DNA of 64,000 nt from Chersky-840 sp036511675. GTDB lineage: Bacteria; Actinomycetota; Acidimicrobiia; Acidimicrobiales; UBA8190. The notes beneath the pieces were generated by a model that was not told the origin of the DNA, did no database searches, and was given only the letters and a program-made list of their open reading frames with translations. Positions 8,851 through 16,183 of this stretch are shown here, piece after piece. The stretch is from NCBI GenBank assembly GCA_036511675.1, contig DATCBU010000095.1, positions 19,315 to 83,314 on the forward strand, written 5' to 3'. How positions within the stretch are numbered: position 1 is the stretch's first letter; each line of letters starts with the position of its first letter. A program made the position numbers and the translations under genes.

Positions 8851-8875
8851 GGCAATGTGCGGGTTGACAAACCCA
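8851..8875 (+). repeat. Left terminal inverted repeat of the csp cassette
   Basis: A 25-bp terminus starting GGCAATG. It pairs with 9319-9343 with one mismatch at position 7. An internal near-palindrome, GGGTTGACAAACCC, lies at its inner end. Confidence 0.93.
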
Positions 8876-8942
8876 ACTGGCCGTCGGCTCACCTACCGGC
8901 CACTGAGGGGCGAGTAGCCGCACCCCGAGGAGGACGAGGAGA

Positions 8943-9284
8943 TCAGAGTCCGAGGGCTGAACACTCCTTGGCGCCCTGAATCTCAAACCCCCGAACGTCC
9001 CCGTGGTTGAGGGAAGCAAAGGCTCGCTTGAATGCCGCATTGCGGGATCGCGGGATCCACGCCGCTAAGCCGAATGGTAGGCCCGTGCTGATGGAGTTGA
9101 CGGCCTGAGTCGCTTGCGGAGTATGCCTGGAATCCAAATCATGGATGACTTTGCCCATCTCACTGACGACCAGACACAACTCTTCCTCGTGAACGGATGG
9201 CTTTGGCCTGGAAGCTGTCGGTGCCCCTGAGCACCCGGCGACGATAAGGCAAACCAGTACTCGGGCAACCATCCTCCGAGCCAC
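8943..9284 (-). CDS. Small putative lipoprotein carried inside the mobile cassette
   Basis: A 113-residue protein with a short basic N terminus, a hydrophobic stretch (VARVLVCLIV) and the lipobox VAGC. It therefore looks like a secreted, lipid-anchored protein with a mature part of about 93 residues. The mature part contains two further cysteines (EELCLVV and AKECSAL) that could form a disulfide. I do not recognise the family. The start GTG 9284 lies 7 nt after a TAGGCT hexamer (9297-9292, minus strand), matching the leaderless pattern of host genes. ATG 9272 is the alternative. It runs opposite to the interrupted csp gene and fills most of the element, so it looks like true cargo. Confidence 0.6.
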   Translation of the reverse strand: MARRMVARVLVCLIVAGCSGAPTASRPKPSVHEEELCLVVSEMGKVIHDLDSRHTPQATQAVNSISTGLPFGLAAWIPRSRNAAFKRAFASLNHGDVRGFEIQGAKECSALGL

Positions 9285-9291
9285 GGCAACA

Positions 9292-9297
9292 AGCCTA
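9292..9297 (-). promoter_or_regulatory. -10 hexamer TAGGCT for the cassette lipoprotein gene
   Basis: TAGGCT on the minus strand is separated by 7 nt from the GTG at 9284. This is the same geometry as at cysS and the enoyl-CoA hydratase gene. Confidence 0.45.
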
Positions 9298-9318
9298 GAT
9301 CCAAGCCTCGGGAGGGCG

Positions 9319-9343
9319 TGGGTTTGTCAACCCGCATATTGCC
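9319..9343 (-). repeat. Right terminal inverted repeat of the csp cassette
   Basis: The reverse complement of this segment matches 8851-8875 at 24 of 25 positions. It is followed directly by the right AACTCGGA duplication (9344-9351). Confidence 0.93.
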
Positions 9344-9604
9344 AACTCGGAGAAGGGGTACGGCTTCATCGCGCAGCCGGAGGGGAGAGGACGTCTTCGT
9401 GCACCACTCCGCCATCCAGATGAACGGCTACCGCAGCCCCGAAGAGGGCCAATCGGTCGACTTCGAGCTGACCGAAGGCCCCAAGGGCCTCCAAGCCGTC
9501 GAGGTCCGAGCCACCGCCACCTGACCGGCCTGGCCGCCCCCTCGGCGGTGAGGGGCGCGTAGCCCGACTTGACGTCGCGCGAGCGCTGTCCTCTGCTGTG
9601 ACCC

Positions 9605-10879
9605 ATGTCGGAGGCCCGGGTCTCAGAGGGCGTCTTGCTCCGCGGCGTGCGCAACGCAGGCCGCGGACTTCCGGCGGGGTTCGGTGTGCTCTGGACCACG
9701 GTCGCCGTCGACCTTCTCGGCTTCGGCATCGTCGTCCCCCTGCTGCCGCTGTACGCCCGGCGCCTCGGGGCGGGCCCGGCGTCGGTGGGGCTCCTCCTGG
9801 CCGCATTCTCCGCCGCGCAGTTCGTGAGTGCGCCCCTGCTCGGGAGGTTGTCCGATCGGATCGGGCGCAAACCCCTGCTCATCGTGTCGTTGGCGGGGAC
9901 GGCCGCGGCCAGCCTCCTGACCGGGGTCGCCGGATCACTGTGGCTTCTCGTGGTGGCGCGCGTCCTCGACGGGGCGTCGGGGGGAAGCGTGGCGGTGGCC
10001 CAGGCGTCGGCAACCGACATGGTCGGACGCCAGGACCGCGTGCGCGTGTTCGGGTTGCTGGGGGCTGCATACGGTGTCGGGTTCGTGATCGGCCCGGCCA
10101 TCGGGGGCCTGGCCGCACTGGGTGGCCCCCGCATCCCGTTCTTCGTGGCGGCGGGCATCGCCGGCCTCAATGCGGTGATTGCCGTCCGGCGGCTCCCCGA
10201 GACTCGGCCGAGACCGGGCCAGGGCGCTGACCCCGATGGTGGGTCTGCCCACACGCTGCGAAGCGTGCTGACGAGGATGGCGGTGCCGGCCACCATCACC
10301 GTGGTGCTCGTGGCCTCGTTCAGCGCCTTCGAAGCGACGTTCGCGTTGTTCGGACAGCGTCGTCTCGGTTTCGGCCTGGCGTCGATCGGGGCCGTCTTCG
10401 CCATGGTCGGCGTGGTGGCGGTGGTGGTCCAGGGTGGCCTCGTGCGTCCACTGGCGGCGCGCATCGGAGATGTCGGGTGCCTGCGGTTCGGACTGGTCAC
10501 CGAGGCCTTCGGGCTCGTGCTGGTGGCCACGGTCCATTCCCGGGCGGCCCTCGTGATCCCGCTGGTGCTCGTGACCGTGGGCCAAAGTCTGTGCACGCCC
10601 TCGCTCAACGCCCTCGTGGTGGGCCGCATCGGCGACGGGCGGCGCGGCACGGCCCTCGGGGCCCAGCAGGGGCTCTCGGCCCTGGCCCGCATCATCGGCC
10701 CGACAGTGGGGGGGTTGTCCTACGAGGTCCTGGGGATCGGGGCCCCTTTCGTGGAGGGAGGGGTGGCTGTCGCCGTGGCTCTGGTGTTCTCCCTGGTCAT
10801 GCGGGCAGGACTGACAACGTCGCCACGAATGGTTGTCGAACCGCCCGCCCATAGGTTACCGTTGAGTAACAACGGATAG
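9605..10879 (+). CDS. MFS transporter (TetA/drug:H+ antiporter-like)
   Basis: A 424-residue integral membrane protein with about 12 hydrophobic segments. MFS motif A is clear in the loop between helices 2 and 3 (GRLSDRIGRKP, about residues 80-90), and the first helix reads DLLGFGIVVPLLPLYARRLG, as in TetA-type pumps. A central hydrophilic loop (RPRPGQGADPDGG) separates the two six-helix halves. It is probably a proton-driven drug or metabolite exporter, but the substrate is unknown. The start is ATG 9605. The 3' end of the gene contains an inverted repeat that may serve the next gene. Confidence 0.85.
   Translation: MSEARVSEGVLLRGVRNAGRGLPAGFGVLWTTVAVDLLGFGIVVPLLPLYARRLGAGPASVGLLLAAFSAAQFVSAPLLGRLSDRIGRKPLLIVSLAGTAAASLLTGVAGSLWLLVVARVLDGASGGSVAVAQASATDMVGRQDRVRVFGLLGAAYGVGFVIGPAIGGLAALGGPRIPFFVAAGIAGLNAVIAVRRLPETRPRPGQGADPDGGSAHTLRSVLTRMAVPATITVVLVASFSAFEATFALFGQRRLGFGLASIGAVFAMVGVVAVVVQGGLVRPLAARIGDVGCLRFGLVTEAFGLVLVATVHSRAALVIPLVLVTVGQSLCTPSLNALVVGRIGDGRRGTALGAQQGLSALARIIGPTVGGLSYEVLGIGAPFVEGGVAVAVALVFSLVMRAGLTTSPRMVVEPPAHRLPLSNNG
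10855..10870. promoter_or_regulatory. Inverted repeat GTTAC-N6-GTAAC, possible operator
   Basis: A 5-bp perfect inverted repeat (GTTAC CGTTGA GTAAC) lies in the last codons of the MFS gene, about 110 bp before the acyl-CoA dehydrogenase start. TTAC/GTAA half-sites resemble operators of TetR/GntR-type fatty-acid regulators in actinobacteria. This is inference only. Confidence 0.3.
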
Positions 10880-10981
10880 GTCGAGGTCGAGCTCTGCCCA
10901 CCTGGGCACCGGGCGCGGCCCCGCCGCAACCATGCCGACCGGGACTGACGCCCGGATCGGTGCTTGGACCAAGGGGAAGAC

Positions 10982-12196
10982 ATGTCCGAGTTCTCACTCG
11001 ATCTCAGCGAAGACCAGCTCCAGCTCCAGAAATGGGTCCACGATTTCGCCGAGGGCGTCATCCGTCCCGCCGCCCACGAATGGGACGAACGGGAAGAGAC
11101 CCCGTGGCCCATCATCGAGGAGGCCGCCCGGATCGGCTTGTACTCGTTCGACTTCATGACCCAGTGCTTCTTCGACCCGGGCGGCTTGATGATGCCGATC
11201 GCCAACGAGGAACTGGCGTGGGGCGACGCCGGCATCGGGCTCGCCATCTTCGGGAGCGTCCTCGGACTCGCCGGCATCGTCGCCAACGGGACGCCCGAGC
11301 AGCTCGGTGAGTGGGGCCCCCAGTGCTTCGGCACGCCCGAGAAGATCCAGCTCGCCGCATTCGCGGTATCGGAGCCCGACGCCGGATCCGACGTCAGCTC
11401 GTTGCGAACCCGGGCTGTCTACGACCAGGCCAAGGACGAGTGGGTGATCAACGGGACCAAGACCTGGATCACCAACGGGGGGATCGCCGACATCCACGTG
11501 GTGGTGGCGGCTGTCGATCCCGAGCTCCGCTCGCGGGGCCAAGCCAGCTTCATCGTCCCCCCCGGGACCCCGGGCCTGTCGGCCGGGCAGAAGTTCAAGA
11601 AGATGGGGATCCGCGCCTCGCACACCGGCGAGGTGATCCTCGACGACGTGCGCGTTCCCGGGCATTGTCTGCTCGGAGGCAAGGAGAAACTCGACGCCAA
11701 GATGGCCGGGGCCCGTGAGGGGAAGAAGTCCAACTCCCAGGCCGCCATGGCGACATTCGAGGCCACGCGCCCTTCGGTGGGGGCACAGGCTCTGGGAATC
11801 TCCCGGGCCGCCTACGAATACGCCCTCGACTACGCCAAGGAGCGCAAGGCCTTCGGACGGCACATCATCGAGAACCAGGGCATCGCCTTCAAGCTCGCCG
11901 ACATGAAGATGCGCATCGACGCGTCCCGGTTGCTCGTGTGGCGGGCGGCGTGGATGGGACGCAACGGCAAGCCCTTCGTGGCGGGCGAGGGGTCGATGTC
12001 GAAGCTGTACGCCGGGGAGACCGCGGTGTGGGTGACCGAGCAGGCCATCCAGATCATGGGCGGCTACGGCTACATCCGAGATCACCCGGTCGAGCGTTGG
12101 CACCGGGATTCGAAGATCTACACCATCTTCGAGGGAACGTCTGAGATCCAGCGGCTCATCATCGCCCGGGCCGTCTCGGGCATCCATATCAACTGA
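10982..12196 (+). CDS. Acyl-CoA dehydrogenase
   Basis: A 404-residue FAD flavoenzyme that introduces the alpha-beta double bond into acyl-CoA in beta-oxidation and passes electrons to ETF. Visible motifs are FAVSEPDAGSDVSSLRT (FAD/substrate contact), the WITNGG loop, the helix RKAFGRHIIENQGIAFKLADM, and C-terminal QIMGGYGYIRDHPVERWHRDSKIYTIFEGTSEIQRLIIAR. The catalytic Glu is expected in the IFEGTSEIQ segment. The length is normal. ATG 10982 is chosen because AAGGGGA lies just upstream. The electron acceptor could be the ETF encoded at 47.0-48.8 kb. Acyl-chain specificity is not apparent. Confidence 0.93.
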   Translation: MSEFSLDLSEDQLQLQKWVHDFAEGVIRPAAHEWDEREETPWPIIEEAARIGLYSFDFMTQCFFDPGGLMMPIANEELAWGDAGIGLAIFGSVLGLAGIVANGTPEQLGEWGPQCFGTPEKIQLAAFAVSEPDAGSDVSSLRTRAVYDQAKDEWVINGTKTWITNGGIADIHVVVAAVDPELRSRGQASFIVPPGTPGLSAGQKFKKMGIRASHTGEVILDDVRVPGHCLLGGKEKLDAKMAGAREGKKSNSQAAMATFEATRPSVGAQALGISRAAYEYALDYAKERKAFGRHIIENQGIAFKLADMKMRIDASRLLVWRAAWMGRNGKPFVAGEGSMSKLYAGETAVWVTEQAIQIMGGYGYIRDHPVERWHRDSKIYTIFEGTSEIQRLIIARAVSGIHIN

Positions 12197-12227
12197 CCTC
12201 CGACCCCATCACACGACCTCTCCGTCG

Positions 12228-12245
12228 GCCCCGACCGCCCGGGGC
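12228..12245 (+). terminator. GC hairpin after the acyl-CoA dehydrogenase gene
   Basis: GCCCCG-ACCGCC-CGGGGC forms a 6-bp perfect stem, 30 bp past the stop and 33 bp before the next start. There is no T-tract, so this is a weak terminator call. Confidence 0.3.
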
Positions 12246-12278
12246 TCGTCGCCGGCCGGCTCGCGGCGGGGCTGATCG

Positions 12279-12785
12279 ATGACGCCGCACGTCCTGTTCC
12301 TGTGCACCGGCAATGCGGCGCGCTCGGTCATGGCGGGTGTGATGCTCGACGCCAGCGGCCTCGCCGTGCGCGTCACCACGGCCGGGACCCATGTCGTCGA
12401 GCACCAACCGGTGAGCATCCGCACCCGCCTCGCGCTCGATTCGGTTGGCCTGCATGCGTCGGCACACCGGAGTCGCCAGATCACCGATGCCGACGTGGTG
12501 GTGGCCGACCTGATCGTCGCCATGGCCGGCGAACACGTGTCGTACGTCCGTCGCCGCCATCCCGAGGGCGCCGACCGTACCGCCACATTGCGGTACCTGG
12601 TGGACCAACTTGCCGACGGGTCCACCCCGCTGCGGGAGCGGGTGTTAGCGCTGGACCTTTCGGGTGTCGACCCCCCCGGCCAAGGCGACGTGGCCGATCC
12701 GGCCGGCGGCGACGACCAGGATTACGTGGACTGTGCCCATGAGCTGTCGGGGCTCATCGGTGCGTTGGTGCCCCGCCTCCTCTAG
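12279..12785 (+). CDS. Low-molecular-weight protein-tyrosine-phosphatase family protein
   Basis: A 168-residue cytosolic protein with the LMW-PTP/arsenate-reductase P-loop CTGNAARS (C-X5-R-S) at residues 10-17. A distal DPAGGDDQDY segment could supply the general acid Asp. The family dephosphorylates phosphotyrosine or reduces arsenate. The loop CTGNAARS rather than CxGNxCRS lacks the second cysteine used in redox regulation. There are no arsenic genes nearby, so a phosphatase role is more likely. The start is ATG 12279. Confidence 0.8.
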   Translation: MTPHVLFLCTGNAARSVMAGVMLDASGLAVRVTTAGTHVVEHQPVSIRTRLALDSVGLHASAHRSRQITDADVVVADLIVAMAGEHVSYVRRRHPEGADRTATLRYLVDQLADGSTPLRERVLALDLSGVDPPGQGDVADPAGGDDQDYVDCAHELSGLIGALVPRLL

Positions 12786-12835
12786 CCGACGGTGGTGCCG
12801 GTGCCCGAGCCGGCTGGTCAGATCCGCCGTGCTCG

Positions 12836-13360
12836 TCAGATCCCGGCGGGCTCGCGCCTGAGCTCGGGCAGACGCACCGAGACGTCTGCGCAGGCGGCGC
12901 ACACAGTGTCGGGCACGAGCCCCATCCGCATCAGCGCGGCAAACGCCTTGCAGCCCAGGCACAGGCCCAGTGCCGATTCCAGCAACGCGGCGGTGGCGAG
13001 CAGCCCGACCATCACCAACGCTGCTCCGTGGGCGTCGGCGCCGAACCACAGCACCACCGCGGCGGAGGAGAACACCACGCCCATGGCCTGGGCGAAGCGC
13101 TTCGGCGGTCCGGCCACGGGGCGGGGACGGAACGGGATCCGGGGTACGACGATCCGGGTGGCCAGCTGGCCCAGCGGGCTCAGGGTGGGCCCGGCGAGCG
13201 TCCGCGCCCAGAAGCCGTAGGCGAGGGGGACGAGCAGCCACTGCTGGCGCAGCGCCATGGCCAGCACGCATAGCACCACGACTCCGCCCGCCACCACCCG
13301 CGCCGCCACCTCGTTCACGGGGTTCGGGAAGCTGAAGACGGCCCTGGCCCGCGGGCCCAT
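12836..13360 (-). CDS. DUF4395 membrane protein
   Basis: A 174-residue protein matching the actinobacterial DUF4395 family. It has the N-terminal FPNPVNEVAARVVAGG signature, the YGFWARTLAGPTLSPLG block, PPKRFAQAMG, and about four transmembrane helices. Two cysteine pairs near the C terminus (CLGCK and CAAC) could bind metal or be redox active. DUF4395 genes often sit beside thioredoxin or thiosulfate sulfurtransferase genes; here the neighbours are a LMW phosphatase and a TetR regulator. The start is ATG 13360 with a GGAGG about 12 nt upstream. The function is unknown. Confidence 0.8.
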   Translation of the reverse strand: MGPRARAVFSFPNPVNEVAARVVAGGVVVLCVLAMALRQQWLLVPLAYGFWARTLAGPTLSPLGQLATRIVVPRIPFRPRPVAGPPKRFAQAMGVVFSSAAVVLWFGADAHGAALVMVGLLATAALLESALGLCLGCKAFAALMRMGLVPDTVCAACADVSVRLPELRREPAGI

Positions 13361-13470
13361 GGCGAGTACCTCCCTCCGGTCCACGCCGGGTGCGTGGCCG
13401 CCCCTGAAAGCCTACCGCCCAGGTCGGCTTTTCGTCCCGGGCCGCCGTCGCTGCCCGGAGCAGGCGGGGC

Positions 13471-14109
13471 TCAGTCGGGATGGACCGAGCGCAGGCCGGC
13501 CCAGGCCAGGTCGGCGAGGCGGCTGGCCAGGCGGTTGGCCTCCGATTCGTGGGGATCGCCCTCATCGGGGTCGCGTGCCGAGAGGAAGTGCCGACTGGCG
13601 CCCTCGGCCATGCCCACGACGGCGAAGGCCAGGAGCCGCCGGTGGTCCTCGTCGAGGCCGGCGTCGATGAGCACGTCGATGGACTCGGCGATGCTGTCCT
13701 CGACCTTGCGCACCGCCCTCGACAGCTCCGGGTCGTTGGGAACCTCGCTGCCGAACAGCAAGTGGAAGGCATCGGCGTGGCTCACCACCAGGTGGAAGTA
13801 GGCGGAGAACCCGCCTTCGACCTGTTGGCGGGGGCCGCCGGCGGCGGCGATGGCCTTGCCGATGGCCTCGAGCATGGTGTGCGACACCGAGTCCAGGAGC
13901 TCCAGATACAGCGCACGCTTCGACGCGAAGTGCTGGTAGAGCAGCGGCTTGGTGACACCGGCGGCCTCGGCGATGTCGTCCATGGTGGTGGCGTTGAACC
14001 CGCGCTCGGCGAAGAGCTGCAACGAGACGTCGAGGAGTTGTTGGCGACGACGGTCGGCGGGCAGCCGCTTAGCGGGACTGCCGGGGCCGAGGGGACGACG
14101 GGTCGCCAT
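13471..14109 (-). CDS. TetR/AcrR family transcriptional regulator
   Basis: A 212-residue one-component repressor. The N-terminal helix-turn-helix is typical: RRRQQLLDVSLQLFAERGF, then TTMDDIAEAAGVTKPLLYQHF (about residues 20-65). The C-terminal ligand domain is all-helical and has no recognisable specificity. The ATG at 14109 lies 6 nt after TACGCT (minus strand), suggesting a leaderless mRNA. The possible targets are the flanking DUF4395 and glycosyltransferase genes or a remote operon. Confidence 0.88.
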   Translation of the reverse strand: MATRRPLGPGSPAKRLPADRRRQQLLDVSLQLFAERGFNATTMDDIAEAAGVTKPLLYQHFASKRALYLELLDSVSHTMLEAIGKAIAAAGGPRQQVEGGFSAYFHLVVSHADAFHLLFGSEVPNDPELSRAVRKVEDSIAESIDVLIDAGLDEDHRRLLAFAVVGMAEGASRHFLSARDPDEGDPHESEANRLASRLADLAWAGLRSVHPD

Positions 14110-14115
14110 CTCCGA

Positions 14116-14121
14116 AGCGTA
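14116..14121 (-). promoter_or_regulatory. -10 hexamer TACGCT for the TetR gene
   Basis: The minus-strand TACGCT is 6 nt upstream of the ATG at 14109. This is leaderless geometry. Confidence 0.45.
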
Positions 14122-14169
14122 CCGGCAGGGCGGTGGGTGGCCCCAGGTCCGGCTCCGCCCGGGCGCGCC

Positions 14170-15219
14170 CTAGGGCAGCGCCCACCCTGCCGACTCGAAG
14201 ACCCGCCCGATCCGGCCCGGCAGGTCGCGCAGCGCGAAGTGCCGACGGGCGACGAGGTGGTTGTGCTCGATCAGCGATGGGTCGGGTGCGTCGAGGTAGG
14301 CGGCGAGGGCGGCGGGATCGTCGTGCGCGAACCAGCGGAAGCCGAAGGCGGCGAGCTCGGCGGCGACGGGATAGGGACCGATGGCGAGGGGGCGGCGGTA
14401 GACCGCCGACTCGACGGCGGGGTTGCCGAATCCCTCCCAGGTGGACCCGAGGACGACGACGTCGCACGCCGCGTAGGCATCCACGACGTGCCTACCCGCT
14501 CCCCCCGCACCGGGTCCGAGCAGGCATGGACAGCGCGCCCGGGCCACGAGCCGTCCCAGCTCGGGGCCGAAGCCGTCCTCGGCCGGCCCCAGCAGCCAGA
14601 AGGTGGCTCCCAGGTCCTCGGCCAGGGCGATCCCGCCGGCGATGTTCTTGCGGGGAATGGCCCGTGTCGGCTGGAGCACGAGACGCGTCACGTTCCCCAG
14701 CCCCAGCGCCACCCGCGTGCCGTCGCGGTCGCCGCCGGGGGCGTCGACGTCGAAGGCGTTGTACACCACGGTCGCCGCCATCCCGACCTCGGCGAGCTCA
14801 CGGCGCGACCTCTCATTCACGGTGACATGCGTCCAGGCGGGATCGTCGGGTGGCGGGGGATAGCCGGCGTACTGCTGGCGCTGCCACGGGAGGTCGTGGT
14901 GGTGCAGGACCGCCGGTCGGCTCCGGATGACCCCGGCCACCACGGCCGCGGCGCGTTCGTTGAGCGGGAGCGAGCAGAGGTTCTCCACCACCACCACATC
15001 CGCATCCGCAAGTGCGTCTTCGACCTCGGACGGGGTCGGCGGTTCGGGGGCGGCGATGGCCAGGCCCGGGACCAGGCGGTCCACCGGGCCCTCTCCGGCC
15101 ACGGTCCGGATGTCGAAACCCAGGATGGCGAGCGCACCGGCCCACTTGGCGGCCTCGACGGCGACGCCGTCGGAGCCGCCCAGTCGGAACGAGACGATGG
15201 CGGCGACGGGTCTGGCCAC
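14170..15219 (-). CDS. GT-B glycosyltransferase (family 4-like)
   Basis: A 349-residue cytosolic or membrane-associated glycosyltransferase. The N-terminal Rossmann half begins AAIVSFRLGGSDGVAVEAAKW, with a glycine-rich acceptor loop. The C-terminal half has the RLVLQPTRAIPRKNI strand-loop and the EX7E-type nucleotide-sugar motif EGFGNPAVES (about residue 255). A cell-wall or exopolysaccharide role is possible, but donor and acceptor are unknown. The GTG at 15219 lies 9 nt after TAGCGT (15234-15229). It is divergent from the enoyl-CoA hydratase gene. Confidence 0.82.
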   Translation of the reverse strand: MARPVAAIVSFRLGGSDGVAVEAAKWAGALAILGFDIRTVAGEGPVDRLVPGLAIAAPEPPTPSEVEDALADADVVVVENLCSLPLNERAAAVVAGVIRSRPAVLHHHDLPWQRQQYAGYPPPPDDPAWTHVTVNERSRRELAEVGMAATVVYNAFDVDAPGGDRDGTRVALGLGNVTRLVLQPTRAIPRKNIAGGIALAEDLGATFWLLGPAEDGFGPELGRLVARARCPCLLGPGAGGAGRHVVDAYAACDVVVLGSTWEGFGNPAVESAVYRRPLAIGPYPVAAELAAFGFRWFAHDDPAALAAYLDAPDPSLIEHNHLVARRHFALRDLPGRIGRVFESAGWALP

Positions 15220-15228
15220 GGACCGGTC

Positions 15229-15234
15229 ACGCTA
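15229..15234 (-). promoter_or_regulatory. -10 hexamer TAGCGT for the glycosyltransferase gene
   Basis: The minus-strand TAGCGT lies 9 nt from the GTG at 15219. There is no ribosome-binding site between them. Confidence 0.4.
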
Positions 15235-15297
15235 CTGCGGCGCCGATCGCTCAGGGCTCGGGCTGGTGCGGGCTGGGCGTGGACAGGAGTCGGGCAC

Positions 15298-15303
15298 TAC
15301 CGT
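15298..15303 (+). promoter_or_regulatory. -10 hexamer TACCGT for the enoyl-CoA hydratase gene
   Basis: TACCGT is 7 nt before the GTG at 15311. The hexamer and spacing are identical to those at cysS. Confidence 0.5.
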
Positions 15304-15310
15304 CGCTCCG

Positions 15311-16150
15311 GTGTCCGAGTCCCTGACCGACCCGCCCGTCGCCGACGGAGGGATGTCGGGGACCCAGACCGTGTTGTACCAGGTCGACGGGGGTGTGGCC
15401 CGCATCACCATCAACCGTCCCGAACGCCGCAACGCCATGTCGTGGGAGGTCATGCGAGGTCTCAGACGGGTCCTGGCGGCGGCGGCCGAAGACGGGGCGG
15501 TGCGTGTGGTGGTCCTGGCGGGAACCGGGGAGCATGCCTTTTGCGCGGGAGCGGACCTCGGGAAGATGACCGGAGCCGACGACCCCGAGGCGGGCATGGT
15601 CGCCGTCCACGAGGCACGGGGGGTCCTGGCCGACGTGTTCGGTGCCTTGTGGGGGCTGGGCAAGCCCACCGTGGCGCGGGTGCAGGGCTTCGCCCTGGCC
15701 GGGGGATTCGGGTTGGCGCTGGCCTGCGACCTGGTGGTGGCCTCGGAGAAGGCCCGATTCGGGGCACCGGAGATCAACGTGGGTCTGTGGCCGTACATGA
15801 TCACGGTTCCCCTGGTCCGCTCGATGCCGCCCAAGCAGGCGCTCGAGCTCATGCTGACGGGGCGCATGGTCGACGCGGCGGAGGGCCAACGCCTCGGCTT
15901 CGTGACCAGGGTGGTCCCCCACGAGGAGCTCGACGCGGCAGTGTCGGAGCTGGCGCAGACCCTGGCGGCCAAATCCCCGGCTGCGATGAAGCTGGGTCGC
16001 GACGCGTTCTACGCTGTGTGGGACATGGCGGCTCCCGAAGCCCTCGCCCACCTCCATGCCATGCTCTCGCTCACGGCTCAGACCGAGGACGCCGCCGAGG
16101 GCATCGACGCATTCTTGGAGAAACGAGCGCCGCGCTGGCGGGGTCGTTGA
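15311..16150 (+). CDS. Enoyl-CoA hydratase/isomerase (crotonase family)
   Basis: A 279-residue crotonase-fold enzyme that hydrates or isomerises 2-enoyl-CoA. Signature stretches are ITINRPERRNAMSWE (strand A and CoA contact), the oxyanion-hole loop AFCAGADLGKM, and the family pattern region VARVQGFALAGGFGLALACDLVVAS. The usual second catalytic Glu position reads APEINVGLWP, so one Glu is present. GTG 15311 is chosen from the 7-nt spacing behind TACCGT. ATG 15353, preceded directly by GGAGGG, is the alternative and would remove 14 residues. It is followed by gmd after a 33-nt gap. Confidence 0.88.
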   Translation: MSESLTDPPVADGGMSGTQTVLYQVDGGVARITINRPERRNAMSWEVMRGLRRVLAAAAEDGAVRVVVLAGTGEHAFCAGADLGKMTGADDPEAGMVAVHEARGVLADVFGALWGLGKPTVARVQGFALAGGFGLALACDLVVASEKARFGAPEINVGLWPYMITVPLVRSMPPKQALELMLTGRMVDAAEGQRLGFVTRVVPHEELDAAVSELAQTLAAKSPAAMKLGRDAFYAVWDMAAPEALAHLHAMLSLTAQTEDAAEGIDAFLEKRAPRWRGR

Positions 16151-16183
16151 GGGACCGTGCCCGACCGACGAGGTGAGTGAACG

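Larger units (their letters stand above)
8851..9343. mobile_element. 493-bp non-autonomous inverted-repeat cassette
   Basis: The element is bounded by 25-bp terminal inverted repeats, 8851-8875 and the reverse complement of 9319-9343. They differ at one position (GGCAATG versus GGCAATA) and end in TTGACAAACCCA. An 8-bp direct duplication flanks it. It encodes no transposase; the only credible gene is a 113-residue lipoprotein on the minus strand. Its base composition looks poorer in G+C than the surroundings. GG termini and 8-bp duplications occur in several IS families (for example ISL3, IS256, IS1595). I cannot assign the family, and a transposase acting in trans must be assumed. Confidence 0.9.
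8816..9524 (+). pseudogene. Cold-shock protein gene interrupted by an insertion
   Basis: The 5' part (GTG 8816 to 8850) encodes the CspA start ASGTVKWFNSE. It is preceded by a GGGGGAGA ribosome-binding site. The rest of the gene resumes at 9344 with NSEKGYGFIAQPE and continues as EDVFVHHSAIQMNGYRSPEEGQ to the stop at 9524. The 493-bp element plus its 8-bp duplication separates the halves. The insertion keeps frame (501 bp), but a second lesion near 9376-9386 shifts the frame between QPEG and EDVF, so removing the insert would not restore the gene. The intact protein would be a nucleic-acid chaperone of about 66-67 residues. Another functional csp copy presumably exists elsewhere in the genome. 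Confidence 0.93.

Noticed and set aside
8893..8925. Similarity between cassette sequence near 8905-8925 and the csp downstream region near 9548-9568
   Set aside because: About 20 bp of imperfect match in GC-rich DNA, not at the element ends. Treated as chance.
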